NCBI GenBank assembly: GCA_029814805.1
Contig: CP122393.1
Coordinates: forward strand, 248,001-312,000
Length of the DNA stretch: 64,000 nt
Source: Geminicoccaceae bacterium SCSIO 64248
Lineage (GTDB): Bacteria > Pseudomonadota > Alphaproteobacteria > Geminicoccales > Geminicoccaceae
Direction: 5' to 3'
Made by a program: the position numbers and the translations under genes. The notes beneath the pieces are model-generated. The model did not search any database and was not told where the DNA came from. It saw only the letters and a program-made list of their open reading frames with translations. Below are positions 1 to 9,935 of this stretch, piece after piece (positions within the stretch are counted from its first letter, which is position 1; each line of letters begins with the position of its first letter).

Positions 1-58
1 TCCGGACGTCGATCTATGCCTGACCCCGTCGATTCCACGGAGCCGTGACGATGGGCGC

Positions 59-74
59 TTGCATGCGGATGCAA
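59..74. promoter_or_regulatory. Perfect inverted repeat, candidate operator
   Basis: TTGCAT-GCGG-ATGCAA is a perfect 6-bp inverted repeat with a 4-bp centre. It covers the -35 hexamer of the promoter candidate at 59-86, which is where a repressor dimer would sit. No regulator gene lies beside it in the window, so the binding protein is unknown. Confidence 0.4.
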
Positions 75-86
75 AGACCGTATGGT
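59..86 (+). promoter_or_regulatory. Promoter candidate for the racemase/ABC operon
   Basis: TTGCAT at 59-64 and TATGGT at 81-86 are separated by 16 bp, a sigma70-like arrangement. It would give a leader of about 185 nt before the GTG start at 278. The rest of bases 1-277 shows no convincing gene. Confidence 0.35.
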
Positions 87-277
87 GGGTCTTAACGAAC
101 GGTTGCAGGCCTCCCGTCGCGACACTTGGCGGCTCGGTCGACGACCATAAGGTATCAGGGAAAGGCGCGCTCCAGGGCTGAGCACGTGAACGACGCCCAG
201 GACCGCGCCGTCGGGCCATGTCATGACGACCCTGCCGGTCGAACGGCGGGGCGGCCCGAAGATGGCGAGGACGGCGC

Positions 278-1390
278 GTGGGCCTTTCCGCACGTATAAA
301 GACGGTCGAGCCGATCCAGGTCGCGTGGCAGCGGGACGATCCGCCGGGCCGGCGAAGCGCCATCGTGCGCATCACGACCGAGGACGGCGTGGTCGGCTAT
401 GGCGAGGCCTCGCCGATGCAGGGCGGCCTGCATTCGCTGGGGATCATCGAGCGCGATCTCACGCCCGGCCTGATCGGGGCGGACCCCTTCGATCAGGCGG
501 TGCTCCACGATCGCCTGTACCACCGCAACATCAAGCTCGGCCCGGAAGGAGCGCTGACCGGCGCGCTGGCGGCCGTCGACATCGCGCTGTGGGACATCAA
601 GGGCAAGCTCCTCGGCCTGCCTGTCTACAAGCTCCTGGGCGGGGCATGGCGAACGGAGATCCCGTTCTACGCCTCCATCGGCGGGAACGCCGCGCGCACG
701 GTCGACGAGACGGTCCGCGTCGTCGAATCCCGCTGGAAGGCCGAGACGCCGGCCGCGATCAAGATCCGCCGTGACGGCGACCGGTCCCGTCTGGATCTCG
801 ATATTCCGGGGGATCTCGCCAAGGCGAGGGCGGTTCGTGCGCTGGTCGGCGACGACTACCCGCTCGCCTTCGACGCAAACAATGGCTACTCGGTCGGCGG
901 AGCGATCCGGGTCGGCCGCGCCTTGGAAGAACTCGGCTACATCTGGTTCGAGGAACCGGTCCAGCACTACGACGTGCGCGGCATGGGCGAGGTCGCCCAG
1001 CGCCTCGACATCACCGTATCGGCGGCGGAACAGACATACACGCAGCAGGCCCTGGTCGACATGATCCGTGCCGGCGTGCGGATGGTCCAGCCGGACATCG
1101 TCAAGATGGGCGGGATCACCGGGCTGATGCAGTGCGCGGCGGTCTGCTACGCGCACGGGGTCGAACTGGTTCCGCACCAGACCCAGCCGACCATCGCGCA
1201 CGCCGCCAATCTGCATGTCCTGGCGACGCTGATGCACCTGACCAAGCCCGCCGAATATGCCGACCCGTCGGGCCGCATGGACCCCGGCTTCCCGGTTGCG
1301 CCCCGGCCCGAAAACGGCCGCTTCACCGTCTCGGACAGGCCGGGCCTCGGGATCGAGGTCGACGAAGCGGAGTTGAGCAGCCGGCTCTGA
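278..1390 (+). CDS. Mandelate racemase/muconate lactonizing enzyme family protein
   Basis: Enolase-superfamily enzyme of 370 aa, a normal length. These enzymes remove the proton alpha to a carboxylate and then racemise or dehydrate an acid, often an acid sugar. The N-terminal capping domain (about 1-125) is followed by the barrel. Metal ligands are D199 (FDANN), E225 (WFEEP) and E251 (SAAEQ). Candidate acid/base residues are K162/R164 and an H300-D273 pair (VPHQTQ; QPDIVK), as in the mandelate racemase/acid-sugar dehydratase subgroup. The start is the GTG at 278, which gives a full capping domain. The stop overlaps the first possible ATG of the next gene, so it probably leads the ABC importer operon. 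The substrate cannot be read from the sequence; racemase versus dehydratase is open. Confidence 0.9.
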   Translation: MGLSARIKTVEPIQVAWQRDDPPGRRSAIVRITTEDGVVGYGEASPMQGGLHSLGIIERDLTPGLIGADPFDQAVLHDRLYHRNIKLGPEGALTGALAAVDIALWDIKGKLLGLPVYKLLGGAWRTEIPFYASIGGNAARTVDETVRVVESRWKAETPAAIKIRRDGDRSRLDLDIPGDLAKARAVRALVGDDYPLAFDANNGYSVGGAIRVGRALEELGYIWFEEPVQHYDVRGMGEVAQRLDITVSAAEQTYTQQALVDMIRAGVRMVQPDIVKMGGITGLMQCAAVCYAHGVELVPHQTQPTIAHAANLHVLATLMHLTKPAEYADPSGRMDPGFPVAPRPENGRFTVSDRPGLGIEVDEAELSSRL

Positions 1391-1425
1391 TGAGCGGAGC
1401 CGCACCAAGAACAAGGACGACGGCC

Positions 1426-3018
1426 ATGCGACTGAGCAGGCGTGAAACGCTCCAACTGGGTGTCGCGGCGGCGGCGATCGGTGCGGCCGGAATCGGCGGC
1501 GCGCGTGCGCAGGAGTCCGACGTCATCCGCATCGGCATCGCCGCCGGCGGGCCGCGGCACAGCGATCCCAACCTCACGACCCAGGGATCGGACAACTGGG
1601 CCACCGAGCAGATGTACGAGCAGCTCGTCCGGCCGGACGACGGCGCGTTCGCCGTCACGCCCGACGAGTTCCGGCCGACCCTGGCGACGAGCTGGACGCA
1701 GTCGGAGGACGCCAAGACCTGGAGCTTCACCCTGCGGGAAGGGGTGCAGTTCCATAAGGGCTATGGCGAGATGACCTCGGAGGACGTCGTCTACTCGTAC
1801 GAGCGCGCGATCACGTCGGGAACCAACCGGACCATTCTGTCCAACATCGCCAGCGTCACGGCGGACGGTCCCTACAAGGTGACTCTGCAGCTGAAGAGCC
1901 CGGATGCGCTCTTCCTCGGCACCAGCGTCTTTAACAACAACACGTCGATCGTCTCGAAGAAGGCGGCCCTCGAGATGGGCGAGGCCTTCGCGACGGACGC
2001 CGTCGGCACCGGGCCGTACGAACTCGTCAGGTTCGATACCGAATCGGGTACGACGCTGAAGCGTCACGAAGGCTATTGGGGCGAGAAGGCGAAGGTCGCC
2101 AACGTCGAGTGCCTCTACATCGCCGATACGACGGCGCGGACCCTCGCGCTTCTCTCCGGCAACATCGACATGATGGAGGCCGTCCGCGCGCCGGGCTGGG
2201 TCGATTCCATGCTGCAGCGCGATCCGACTCTCAAGATCGACATGACGGTGCCCGGGTCGTTCAACACGCTGCACGTCAACCTGACGCGCGAGCCGTTCAA
2301 TGACCTGCGGGTCCGCCAAGCGCTGATGCACGCGATCGACCGGCCGGCCGTGGCGCGGGCGCTGGCACCCATGGGCGGCGTCCTTGCCGGTCTGCAGCCG
2401 GACTTCTTCCCGGCGGGATTCAAGACCGAGGATCTGCCGGCCGAGCTGCAATATCCCTACGATCCCGAGCGATCGAAGGCGCTGCTGGAAGACGCCGGCT
2501 TCCCCGATGGAATCAGCTTCGTGGCGCTTTGCAGCCAGCGCGAGGACTACGCCTCGACCATGCTGATCGTGCAGGAGCTGCTGCGCCCGGCCGGTTTCAA
2601 CATGGATCTCCGGATCGGCGATCACACGGCATATCACGCCGACAATCGTTCCGACAAAAACACGCTCGCCATGCACTCGTCGAGCTATCCGCCGATCCCG
2701 ACGCAACTCTACTTCCAGCAATTGTCCTCGCGCTCGGAAGTGAAGTCCGACGGTACCGGCGGCGGCAACTACAGCCATTACGGCGTCGCCATGCCGGGGA
2801 TCGACGGCCTGCTCGACCAGGCGCTCCAGTCAACGAGCTTCGAGGACTACGAGCGCATCTGCCGGGAGATCGAGCTTCAGGTCCTGCGCGACCTGCCGTT
2901 GATCGGCCTGTCGACTCTGTCCTTTACCGTGGCGCGCAACGCGCGGGTCGATCTCGGCTATCCCATCAAGAGCGGCTACGCGCGCTGGCGCTTTCATCGC
3001 GCCACGAAGACGGCCTGA
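1426..3018 (+). CDS. Peptide-type ABC transporter substrate-binding protein (SBP family 5), Tat-exported
   Basis: Periplasmic solute receptor of the DppA/OppA family, 530 aa. The N-terminus has a twin-arginine motif (SRRETL, residues 4-9), an alanine-rich hydrophobic stretch and a likely cleavage after ARA, so it should be exported folded by Tat; no lipobox is seen. SBP_bac_5 landmarks include W-x-F-LR-V-FHKG near residue 100 and the FNDLRVRQALMHAIDR segment. ATG 1426 was chosen because it puts the RR motif close to the N-terminus; an in-frame ATG at 1390 overlapping the racemase stop is possible. Two permeases and two ATPases follow directly. Ligands of this family include peptides, nickel and various small organic molecules; the neighbouring racemase suggests an organic acid or its amide. 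Confidence 0.92.
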   Translation: MRLSRRETLQLGVAAAAIGAAGIGGARAQESDVIRIGIAAGGPRHSDPNLTTQGSDNWATEQMYEQLVRPDDGAFAVTPDEFRPTLATSWTQSEDAKTWSFTLREGVQFHKGYGEMTSEDVVYSYERAITSGTNRTILSNIASVTADGPYKVTLQLKSPDALFLGTSVFNNNTSIVSKKAALEMGEAFATDAVGTGPYELVRFDTESGTTLKRHEGYWGEKAKVANVECLYIADTTARTLALLSGNIDMMEAVRAPGWVDSMLQRDPTLKIDMTVPGSFNTLHVNLTREPFNDLRVRQALMHAIDRPAVARALAPMGGVLAGLQPDFFPAGFKTEDLPAELQYPYDPERSKALLEDAGFPDGISFVALCSQREDYASTMLIVQELLRPAGFNMDLRIGDHTAYHADNRSDKNTLAMHSSSYPPIPTQLYFQQLSSRSEVKSDGTGGGNYSHYGVAMPGIDGLLDQALQSTSFEDYERICREIELQVLRDLPLIGLSTLSFTVARNARVDLGYPIKSGYARWRFHRATKTA

Positions 3019-3041
3019 GCGGGCGGGGCCGGGAGCCGTAC

Positions 3042-3977
3042 ATGGCACGTTATCTCTTGCTGCGGCTCCTCGACGCCGTGCCGACCATCCTGCTGGTCCT
3101 GACCCTGGTCTTCGTCGCCATGCGCATCCTGCCGGGCGATCCCGCGCTCGCCGCGCTCGGCGATAACGCCTTGCCCGACCAGATCGCGGACTTTCGCGAG
3201 AAGATGGGCCTCAACGTGCCGCTCTGGCAGCAATATCTCAACTTCCTCGGCGGCGTCCTGACGTTCGACTTCGGACGCTCACTGATGAACAACACGCCCG
3301 TCTTGCAACTGCTCGCCTACAATCTGCCCTACACGATCGAGCTGACCGTGGTCGCGATGCTGATGGGCGTCACCGCCGGCATTCCGTTGGGCGTTCTCGC
3401 CGCGACACATCGCAACCAGGTCCAGGACACAGGCGTCCGCCTGTTCTCGTTGATCGGCTACGCGATCCCGGACTTCTACCTCGGCGCGCTTCTGCTGATC
3501 ACCTTTTCGCTCAATCTCGGCCTGTTTCCGATCAATGGCGGCGGCACCGACTTCGCGAGCCGCATGTACCACATCTTCCTGCCGGCGCTGACGCTCGCTT
3601 TCGTCAAGGCGGCCTTCATCGGCCGGCTGACCCGCACGTCGCTCCTCGAGGTGCTCGGTCGCGACTATGTGCGCACGGCGCGCGCCAAGGGCGCCGCGGA
3701 GAGACGCGTCATCTACCGGCACGGATTGCGCAACGCCCTGCTGCCGCTGACGACCGGCCTCGGCCTCAGCCTGCTCGCCACCTTGTCCGGCTCGGTCGCG
3801 ATCGAACTCGTCTTCAACCGGCCCGGCATCGGCAAGCTGCTGATCAGCGCGATCGCCGAGCGCGACTACGCCGTCATCCAGGGCGGGGTGATCGTCTTCG
3901 CCCTGTTCGTGGTCCTCATCAATCTGCTGATGGATCTGGTCTATATCGTGGTCGATCCGCGCGTCCGGGTGCAGTGA
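3042..3977 (+). CDS. ABC transporter permease, DppB type
   Basis: Inner-membrane permease, 311 aa, with an N-terminal membrane helix (LLLRLLDAVPTILLVLTLVFV), a periplasmic loop and a block of helices. The EAA coupling loop is at GRDYVRTARAKGA...HGLRNALLPL, where it would contact an ATPase. It starts 23 bp after the binding-protein gene, and its TGA overlaps the ATG of the second permease, so translation is probably coupled. It should form a heterodimeric channel with that partner. Confidence 0.93.
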   Translation: MARYLLLRLLDAVPTILLVLTLVFVAMRILPGDPALAALGDNALPDQIADFREKMGLNVPLWQQYLNFLGGVLTFDFGRSLMNNTPVLQLLAYNLPYTIELTVVAMLMGVTAGIPLGVLAATHRNQVQDTGVRLFSLIGYAIPDFYLGALLLITFSLNLGLFPINGGGTDFASRMYHIFLPALTLAFVKAAFIGRLTRTSLLEVLGRDYVRTARAKGAAERRVIYRHGLRNALLPLTTGLGLSLLATLSGSVAIELVFNRPGIGKLLISAIAERDYAVIQGGVIVFALFVVLINLLMDLVYIVVDPRVRVQ

Positions 3978-4861
3978 TGACGCCCACCGCTCCTCGCCTC
4001 GAACCTCTCGCCGCGCCTGACGTCGACCGGTTCGACTTTCTCTACCGTGTCCTGTTCGGCCGTGCCGCGACCCAGCTGGCCGCTTTCGTCATCGGCGTCT
4101 TCGTCGTCGTCGCCGTTCTCGCGCCCTGGATCGCTCCATGGGATCCGCTGGCGCAAAGCTTCATTCGCATCAACCAGTCGCCGTCATGGGCTCACTGGCT
4201 GGGAACGGACCAGTTCGGCCGGGACGTGCTGTCGCGTATGATTTATGGTTCGCGCAACTCCCTCATCTTCGGCCTCCTGTCGCCGGCCCTCGCCGCGCTG
4301 ATCGGAACCACGCTCGGCGTCGTCGCCGGCTATTTCGGCGGCGTCACGGACCGGGTGATCTCGCGTCTGGTCGATCTTCTCCTGGCCTTTCCCGAGCTTC
4401 TGCTCGCGATCATCATCGCCGCGGCCCTGGGCGGCGGCTTTTGGAACATCGTCGCGGTGCTGACGACGGCGTTCGTGCCGGGCTTCGCACGCGTCGCCCG
4501 TGCGCAGACCCTTGCGGTCAAGCAGGAGCCTTATGTCGAGGCTGCGGTCGCCGTCGGGGTCCGAACGCCGGTCATCATCTTCCGGCACATCGTTCCGAAC
4601 ATCGCCGCGCCGATCATCGTGCTCATGACGCTCTGGACGGCTTCGGCCATCCGCCTGGAGGCCTCGCTCAGCTTCCTCGGCATCGGCACGCAGCCGCCCG
4701 ATCCGAGCTGGGGCAACATCATCCGCGACGGCCTGAACAACCTGTTCGGGTCGCCCTGGCCGATCATCGGCGCCGGTCTCGCGATCACCTGCGTCGTCCT
4801 CGCCTTCAACGTCTTCGGCGACGCGGTGCGCGACGTCCTCGATCCGGAGACCGCCACATGA
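3977..4861 (+). CDS. ABC transporter permease, DppC type
   Basis: Second channel subunit, 294 aa, with the oppC_N region, the LGTDQFGRDVLSR motif typical of DppC/OppC after the first helix, and an EAA loop at EPYVEAAVAVGV...HIVPNIAAP. ATG 3977 overlaps the previous stop; a GTG one codon upstream (3974) is an alternative. Its stop overlaps the next start (ATGA 4858-4861). Confidence 0.93.
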   Translation: MTPTAPRLEPLAAPDVDRFDFLYRVLFGRAATQLAAFVIGVFVVVAVLAPWIAPWDPLAQSFIRINQSPSWAHWLGTDQFGRDVLSRMIYGSRNSLIFGLLSPALAALIGTTLGVVAGYFGGVTDRVISRLVDLLLAFPELLLAIIIAAALGGGFWNIVAVLTTAFVPGFARVARAQTLAVKQEPYVEAAVAVGVRTPVIIFRHIVPNIAAPIIVLMTLWTASAIRLEASLSFLGIGTQPPDPSWGNIIRDGLNNLFGSPWPIIGAGLAITCVVLAFNVFGDAVRDVLDPETAT

Positions 4862-5858
4862 CGAGCCCGTTGCTCACCGTCGAGGACCTCGTCGTCGAGT
4901 TCGGTCCCCGGAACAAGCCGATCCGCGTCGTCGACGGTGTCAGCTTCGAGATCGGCGCCGGCAGCGCGGTCGGCATCGTCGGCGAATCGGGCTCGGGCAA
5001 ATCGATCACCTCGCTGTCGATCCTCCGGCTGGTGCCCGAGCCGCCCGGCCGCATCGCGAACGGTCGTGTGCTGCTTGAGGGCGTCAACCTGCTGGAGCTT
5101 TCAAAGGATCGGATGCCTGCGATCCGCGGGCGTGACATCGCGATGATCTTCCAGGAGCCGATGAGCTCGCTCAACCCGGTCATGACCATCGGCGATCAGA
5201 TCGGCGAAGCGATCATGCTGCACGAGCCCCTGTCGCGCGTCGAGCGGCGGCGACGGGTCGTCGAGATGCTGAAGCTTGTGGGCATCCCGCATCCGGAGAG
5301 CCGGCTGAACGCCTATCCTCACCAGTTCTCGGGCGGCATGCGCCAGCGCGTCATGATCGCGATGGCGGTCGCGTGCAACCCGAAGCTGCTGATCGCCGAC
5401 GAACCGACCACCGCGCTGGACGTCACCATCCAGGCGCAGGTTCTGGAGTTGATGAAGAGCATCCGCAGGCGTTTGAACACCGCCGTGCTGCTCATCTCGC
5501 ATGACCTCGGCATCATTGCCGAGACGTGCGAGCGGGTCATCGTGATGTATGCCGGCCGCATCGTGGAAGACGGCGATGTCCGCTCGATCTTCCGGCGACC
5601 GTCGCATCCCTACACGCAGGGCCTGCTGCAATCGATCCCTCGTCTCGACGACCAGCGTCACCGTCTCTATCAGATTCCGGGATCGGTGCCTCAAGCCGGC
5701 GAAGCCAAGACGGGCTGCGCGTTCTACGCCCGCTGCTCCCAGCGAATCGACAAATGCGCTCAGGAGACGCCGCCCTTGTTCACGTTCGACACCGGTCATC
5801 ATGCGGCATGCTGGGTGACCGCGGCTGCATTGCCAGCCCATCAACGCGCGCTCGTGTC

Positions 5859-5862
<4 letters not shown>
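4858..5862 (+). CDS. ABC transporter ATP-binding protein, DppD/OppD type
   Basis: Cytoplasmic ATPase of 334 aa that energises the importer. Walker A is GESGSGKS (42-49), the signature is FSGGMRQR, Walker B is [12 protein letters not shown] and the H-loop is LISHDLG. The C-terminal oligopeptide extension has a cysteine cluster (CAFYARC, then C and C) of the type that binds an iron-sulfur cluster in some DppD proteins. ATGA overlaps link it to the genes on both sides. It should pair with the following ATPase. Confidence 0.94.
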
Positions 5863-6854
<992 letters not shown>

Positions 6855-6922
6855 TCCCGCTCCCGGCCGAGACCCTGGAGGCGAAGAAGACGCCAAGGAT
6901 CAGGCTCGCGCTCCCATGCGCC

Positions 6923-7336
6923 TCACACGTCGACCAGGACGTAGCTGCCCTTGGTGGTCGTCTCGAACGTCTCCGCCTGGTAGGGGCCTTCGACCAGTTC
7001 CGCGCCCTGCTTCACCTCCGTAGGAAAGCTGCGCGTGCGCACGCGGTCGGGTTCGCACCATGACCGGCCCGTGCGGATGTCGAACTCCCAGGAATGCCAG
7101 GGGCAGCGCACGACCTTGCGCTCCGGGCAGTAGTCGTACTCGCCCGGCTGCCGCGAGGTGACGGCGACCGTCAGGAGGCCCTTCGACATGTCGCCGCCCT
7201 GATGCGGGCAGCGGTTGAGCATGGCGTAGAACTCGCCGTCCACGTTGAAGACGACGATCGCACGGCCCCGCACGTCCACCACGCGACGCGTGCCCGGCGG
7301 TATGTCCTCCACCGCCGCGACCACATGATAGGCCAT
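6923..7336 (-). CDS. Rieske [2Fe-2S] ferredoxin-like protein
   Basis: Small soluble Rieske protein of 137 aa. Cluster ligands are C43 and H45 (RCPHQGG) and C78 and H81 (RCPWHSW), the C-x-H...C-x2-H pattern of ferredoxin components of ring-hydroxylating oxygenases and of stand-alone Rieske proteins. There is no signal or membrane anchor. It is the third gene of a minus-strand unit, 4 bp after an amidohydrolase gene. No oxygenase alpha subunit or reductase lies nearby, so its redox partner is not in the window. Confidence 0.9.
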   Translation of the reverse strand: MAYHVVAAVEDIPPGTRRVVDVRGRAIVVFNVDGEFYAMLNRCPHQGGDMSKGLLTVAVTSRQPGEYDYCPERKVVRCPWHSWEFDIRTGRSWCEPDRVRTRSFPTEVKQGAELVEGPYQAETFETTTKGSYVLVDV

Positions 7337-7340
7337 CGCC

Positions 7341-8444
7341 TCAGAAGCCGTAGAGCGCGTGGGCGTTGCCGAAGCGGATCGCCTGGCGCTGGTCCGCGCT
7401 CAGCGAGCCCGGCAGGCCGAAGCGCGGGTCGTCGAAATCCCAATGCGGATAGTCGCTGGCGAACATCAGCCGGTCCCAGCCGATATGGCCCATGATGTCG
7501 ACGACCTGCCGGGGATTCGGCGCCTCCTCCATCGGCTGCGTCGTGATCCAGACGTGGTCGCGGATGTATTCCGAGGGCGGCCGCGTCACGTGCGGAACCT
7601 CGTCGCGCATGCGGTGCCAGATCTTGTCAAGCCGCCACGCCAGCGGCGGCAGCCAAGCGAACCCCGCCTCGATGACGAGCAGCTTGAGGGTCGGGAAGCG
7701 CTCGAACACGCCCTCGAAGATCATGCTGGCGATCGACGCCTGGCAACCGCCGGGATGGTTGGCGCCCTCCTCGACATAGTAGGACGGCCAGCCGCCGCCG
7801 GTCGACGGGAATCCGCTATAGCCGAAGACATGCGTCGCGACCGGCAGGTTGTGCTCCGAGGCAGCCTCGAAGATCGGCCAGTACCGGCGCTTGCCGAGCG
7901 GCTCGCTGGTCCGGCTCAACAGGAGCACGTGGACGAAGTCGGAGGTCCCGGCGCGCCGGTGGATCTCCTGACGCGACGCCTCGCCATCTTCGTAGGGCAC
8001 CATGATCGAGGCCTTTAGGCGGGGCTCGTGTCGTGTCCACGCCTCGATCAGCCAATCGTTCATGGCCGAGCACAACGCCGCGGAGAAGTCGGCGTTCTGG
8101 TCGCCGCCGGTCGGGTTGAGCGGGTTCAGGACGCCGTACGCGATGTTGTGATGGTCCAGATGCTGTGTCTGCATCATCGCCAAGTCGCTGCCAGGCGAGC
8201 CGCTCTCCGGCCACGCGTCGCGACGCGCCGCGTTCGGTGCGATCTTGGGGAACGGCGTGCCCTTGACCAGACCGTGACGCGAGCGGAAGCCGTAGGTCTT
8301 CCAGTAGTCCCACCAGCGACGGCTCATGAAGGGACGCAGGTCCTCGGGCGAGCGCTGCGCGGGATGGATGTCGCAGTCGATGACGGCATCCAGCTGCCGC
8401 GCAGCCCGGATCGCCGGCTTTTCGGGAAGTAGCTCGATGCTCAC
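7341..8444 (-). CDS. Amidohydrolase family 2 (ACMSD-like) metal-dependent hydrolase
   Basis: TIM-barrel enzyme of 367 aa in the amidohydrolase-2 family, whose members hydrolyse amides or lactones or decarboxylate aromatic acids. Visible metal-site motifs are D25-x-H27 (DCDIHP), a barrel His at ATHVFGYSG, and the late Asp in FASDYPHWDFD. It overlaps the upstream amidohydrolase gene by 4 bp (8441-8444) and precedes the Rieske gene by 4 bp, so the three are co-transcribed. The reaction cannot be decided: hydrolase and decarboxylase remain possible. Confidence 0.9.
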   Translation of the reverse strand: MSIELLPEKPAIRAARQLDAVIDCDIHPAQRSPEDLRPFMSRRWWDYWKTYGFRSRHGLVKGTPFPKIAPNAARRDAWPESGSPGSDLAMMQTQHLDHHNIAYGVLNPLNPTGGDQNADFSAALCSAMNDWLIEAWTRHEPRLKASIMVPYEDGEASRQEIHRRAGTSDFVHVLLLSRTSEPLGKRRYWPIFEAASEHNLPVATHVFGYSGFPSTGGGWPSYYVEEGANHPGGCQASIASMIFEGVFERFPTLKLLVIEAGFAWLPPLAWRLDKIWHRMRDEVPHVTRPPSEYIRDHVWITTQPMEEAPNPRQVVDIMGHIGWDRLMFASDYPHWDFDDPRFGLPGSLSADQRQAIRFGNAHALYGF

Positions 8445-9511
8445 TGTACCGTCTCCTGAAGTCGCGGATAGGCCTTGAACGCATTCGCAACGGCAATCGC
8501 CGACAGGTCGGACCGATCCAGGCCGGCCGGCAGTATGGCATCGCCGTCAAATTGCCAGTGCGGATAGTCCGACGCAAACAGCAGCATGGCGTCCGCCTGC
8601 AAATGCGTGGCGATCTGCATCACCACGTCCGGATCGGCGGGCGCGTCGAAGGGCAGGGTCGTCAGGTGGAAATGGTCACGAGCGATCTCGATCGGCGGGC
8701 GGTCGACCCAGGGAATCTCGCTGCGGGTGCCGCGCCGGAACTTGGTCAGCCGCCACAGGAACGGCGTGAACCACGAGACGCCCGACTCGAGAAGGACAAC
8801 GCGCAACTCTGGGAACTTGTTGAAGACGCCTTCGCAGATCAGGCTGGCGACCTGGCCCTGGAAGCCGACGGCTTGGCTGGCGTAGTCCTCGACATAGTAG
8901 CTGGGCCAGCCGACCGGCGTTACCGGGTGCTTGTAGCTGCTGCCGGCATGGATTCCGAGCGTCAGCCCGTGGCGGACGGCCGCTTGGTAGATCGGCCAGA
9001 ATTGCCGTCGTCCGAGCGGTGCGTCGGCCATGGCGGGCACCAGAATTTGCACGAAGCGCGGATCCTGCGCGCAGCGGTCGATCTCGTCGACGGCGCGCTC
9101 AGGATCCTGCACCGGAATGACGATCGAGGCGCGCATGCGCGGATCGGCGTCGAGCCAGGTCGCCGCCATCCACTTGTTCACGGCCGTGGCGAACGCCACC
9201 GCCATGTCGTCGCTCATGACGAGGTGAACGCCGTAGAGGCAGTTGCCGATCGCGTAGCGCAGCTTCCATCGGTCGAGGATCGCGTTTTGATAGCCGGCCA
9301 CGCCGCTGGGCACGGCTCCGCCAGCCTCGCGCCATTCCGGCCGGGCGGACAACGGCGCGTTCGGCGGATAGCTGATGGAATCGAAGCCGGGAATCCCACG
9401 GTCCGCGACCGAAGCCTGCCAATGCGGAGACAGAAAGGGCACGAGCGCCTTCACATTCGGCACGACCGGATGCATGTCGCAGTCGATCGCTCCCATGTCC
9501 TCAAGTCTCAT
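8441..9511 (-). CDS. Amidohydrolase family 2 (ACMSD-like) metal-dependent hydrolase, second copy
   Basis: 356 aa, same family as its downstream neighbour, with D12-x-H14 (DCDMHP), LGIHAGSSYKHP and FASDYPHWQFDGD. The two proteins share motif order and several blocks (GWPSYYVE; FASDYPHW) but are clearly diverged, so this is an old duplication or a two-step pair. It is first in the minus-strand operon; its promoter should lie in 9512-9935. Confidence 0.9.
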   Translation of the reverse strand: MRLEDMGAIDCDMHPVVPNVKALVPFLSPHWQASVADRGIPGFDSISYPPNAPLSARPEWREAGGAVPSGVAGYQNAILDRWKLRYAIGNCLYGVHLVMSDDMAVAFATAVNKWMAATWLDADPRMRASIVIPVQDPERAVDEIDRCAQDPRFVQILVPAMADAPLGRRQFWPIYQAAVRHGLTLGIHAGSSYKHPVTPVGWPSYYVEDYASQAVGFQGQVASLICEGVFNKFPELRVVLLESGVSWFTPFLWRLTKFRRGTRSEIPWVDRPPIEIARDHFHLTTLPFDAPADPDVVMQIATHLQADAMLLFASDYPHWQFDGDAILPAGLDRSDLSAIAVANAFKAYPRLQETVQ

Positions 9512-9935
9512 GCCGTTCTCCCTGGCGTCCCCACGCGTGGTTTCAGCACGTTCTGCTTGTCACACCGGCCATGCCCGTCCTGGCGACCGACGGCATAGGC
9601 ATGCTCGCACGTCGACGGCTTCTTGTGCCTCACGGCCAACGCGACGAGATGCCGGGCCGCTCCCTGATCGCGACGAGCCGGCGCAAACGTTCCGGTCTTT
9701 TGCCTTGGTTCGATACTAGAACCGTGCATTGAGCAAGGGAAGACGGACGAGGGTGCCGTTTGTCCGTACAAGTGGGGGTCAGCCATGCGTCCCTCGCTCC
9801 CGTTCTTTGGGAAACGCCACGTCATTTGATTGGCGACAGCGGCAAAGAATAAGGTAGCCTGCATTCCACGACGCCCGTCGGTGCGGAACCGCCGTCGAGG
9901 GGGTCGCAACGCACCCTTAAGAGGAGGCGACAGGC
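9512..9935. promoter_or_regulatory. Divergent intergenic region, amidohydrolase operon versus second ABC importer
   Basis: 424 bp with no credible gene between divergent starts, so it must carry promoters for both sides. TTGT-CCGT-ACAA (9760-9771) is an inverted repeat of the general shape used by GntR-type regulators. AAGAGGAGG (9919-9927) is a strong ribosome-binding site for the plus-strand gene. No certain -35/-10 pair was recognised. Confidence 0.4.
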
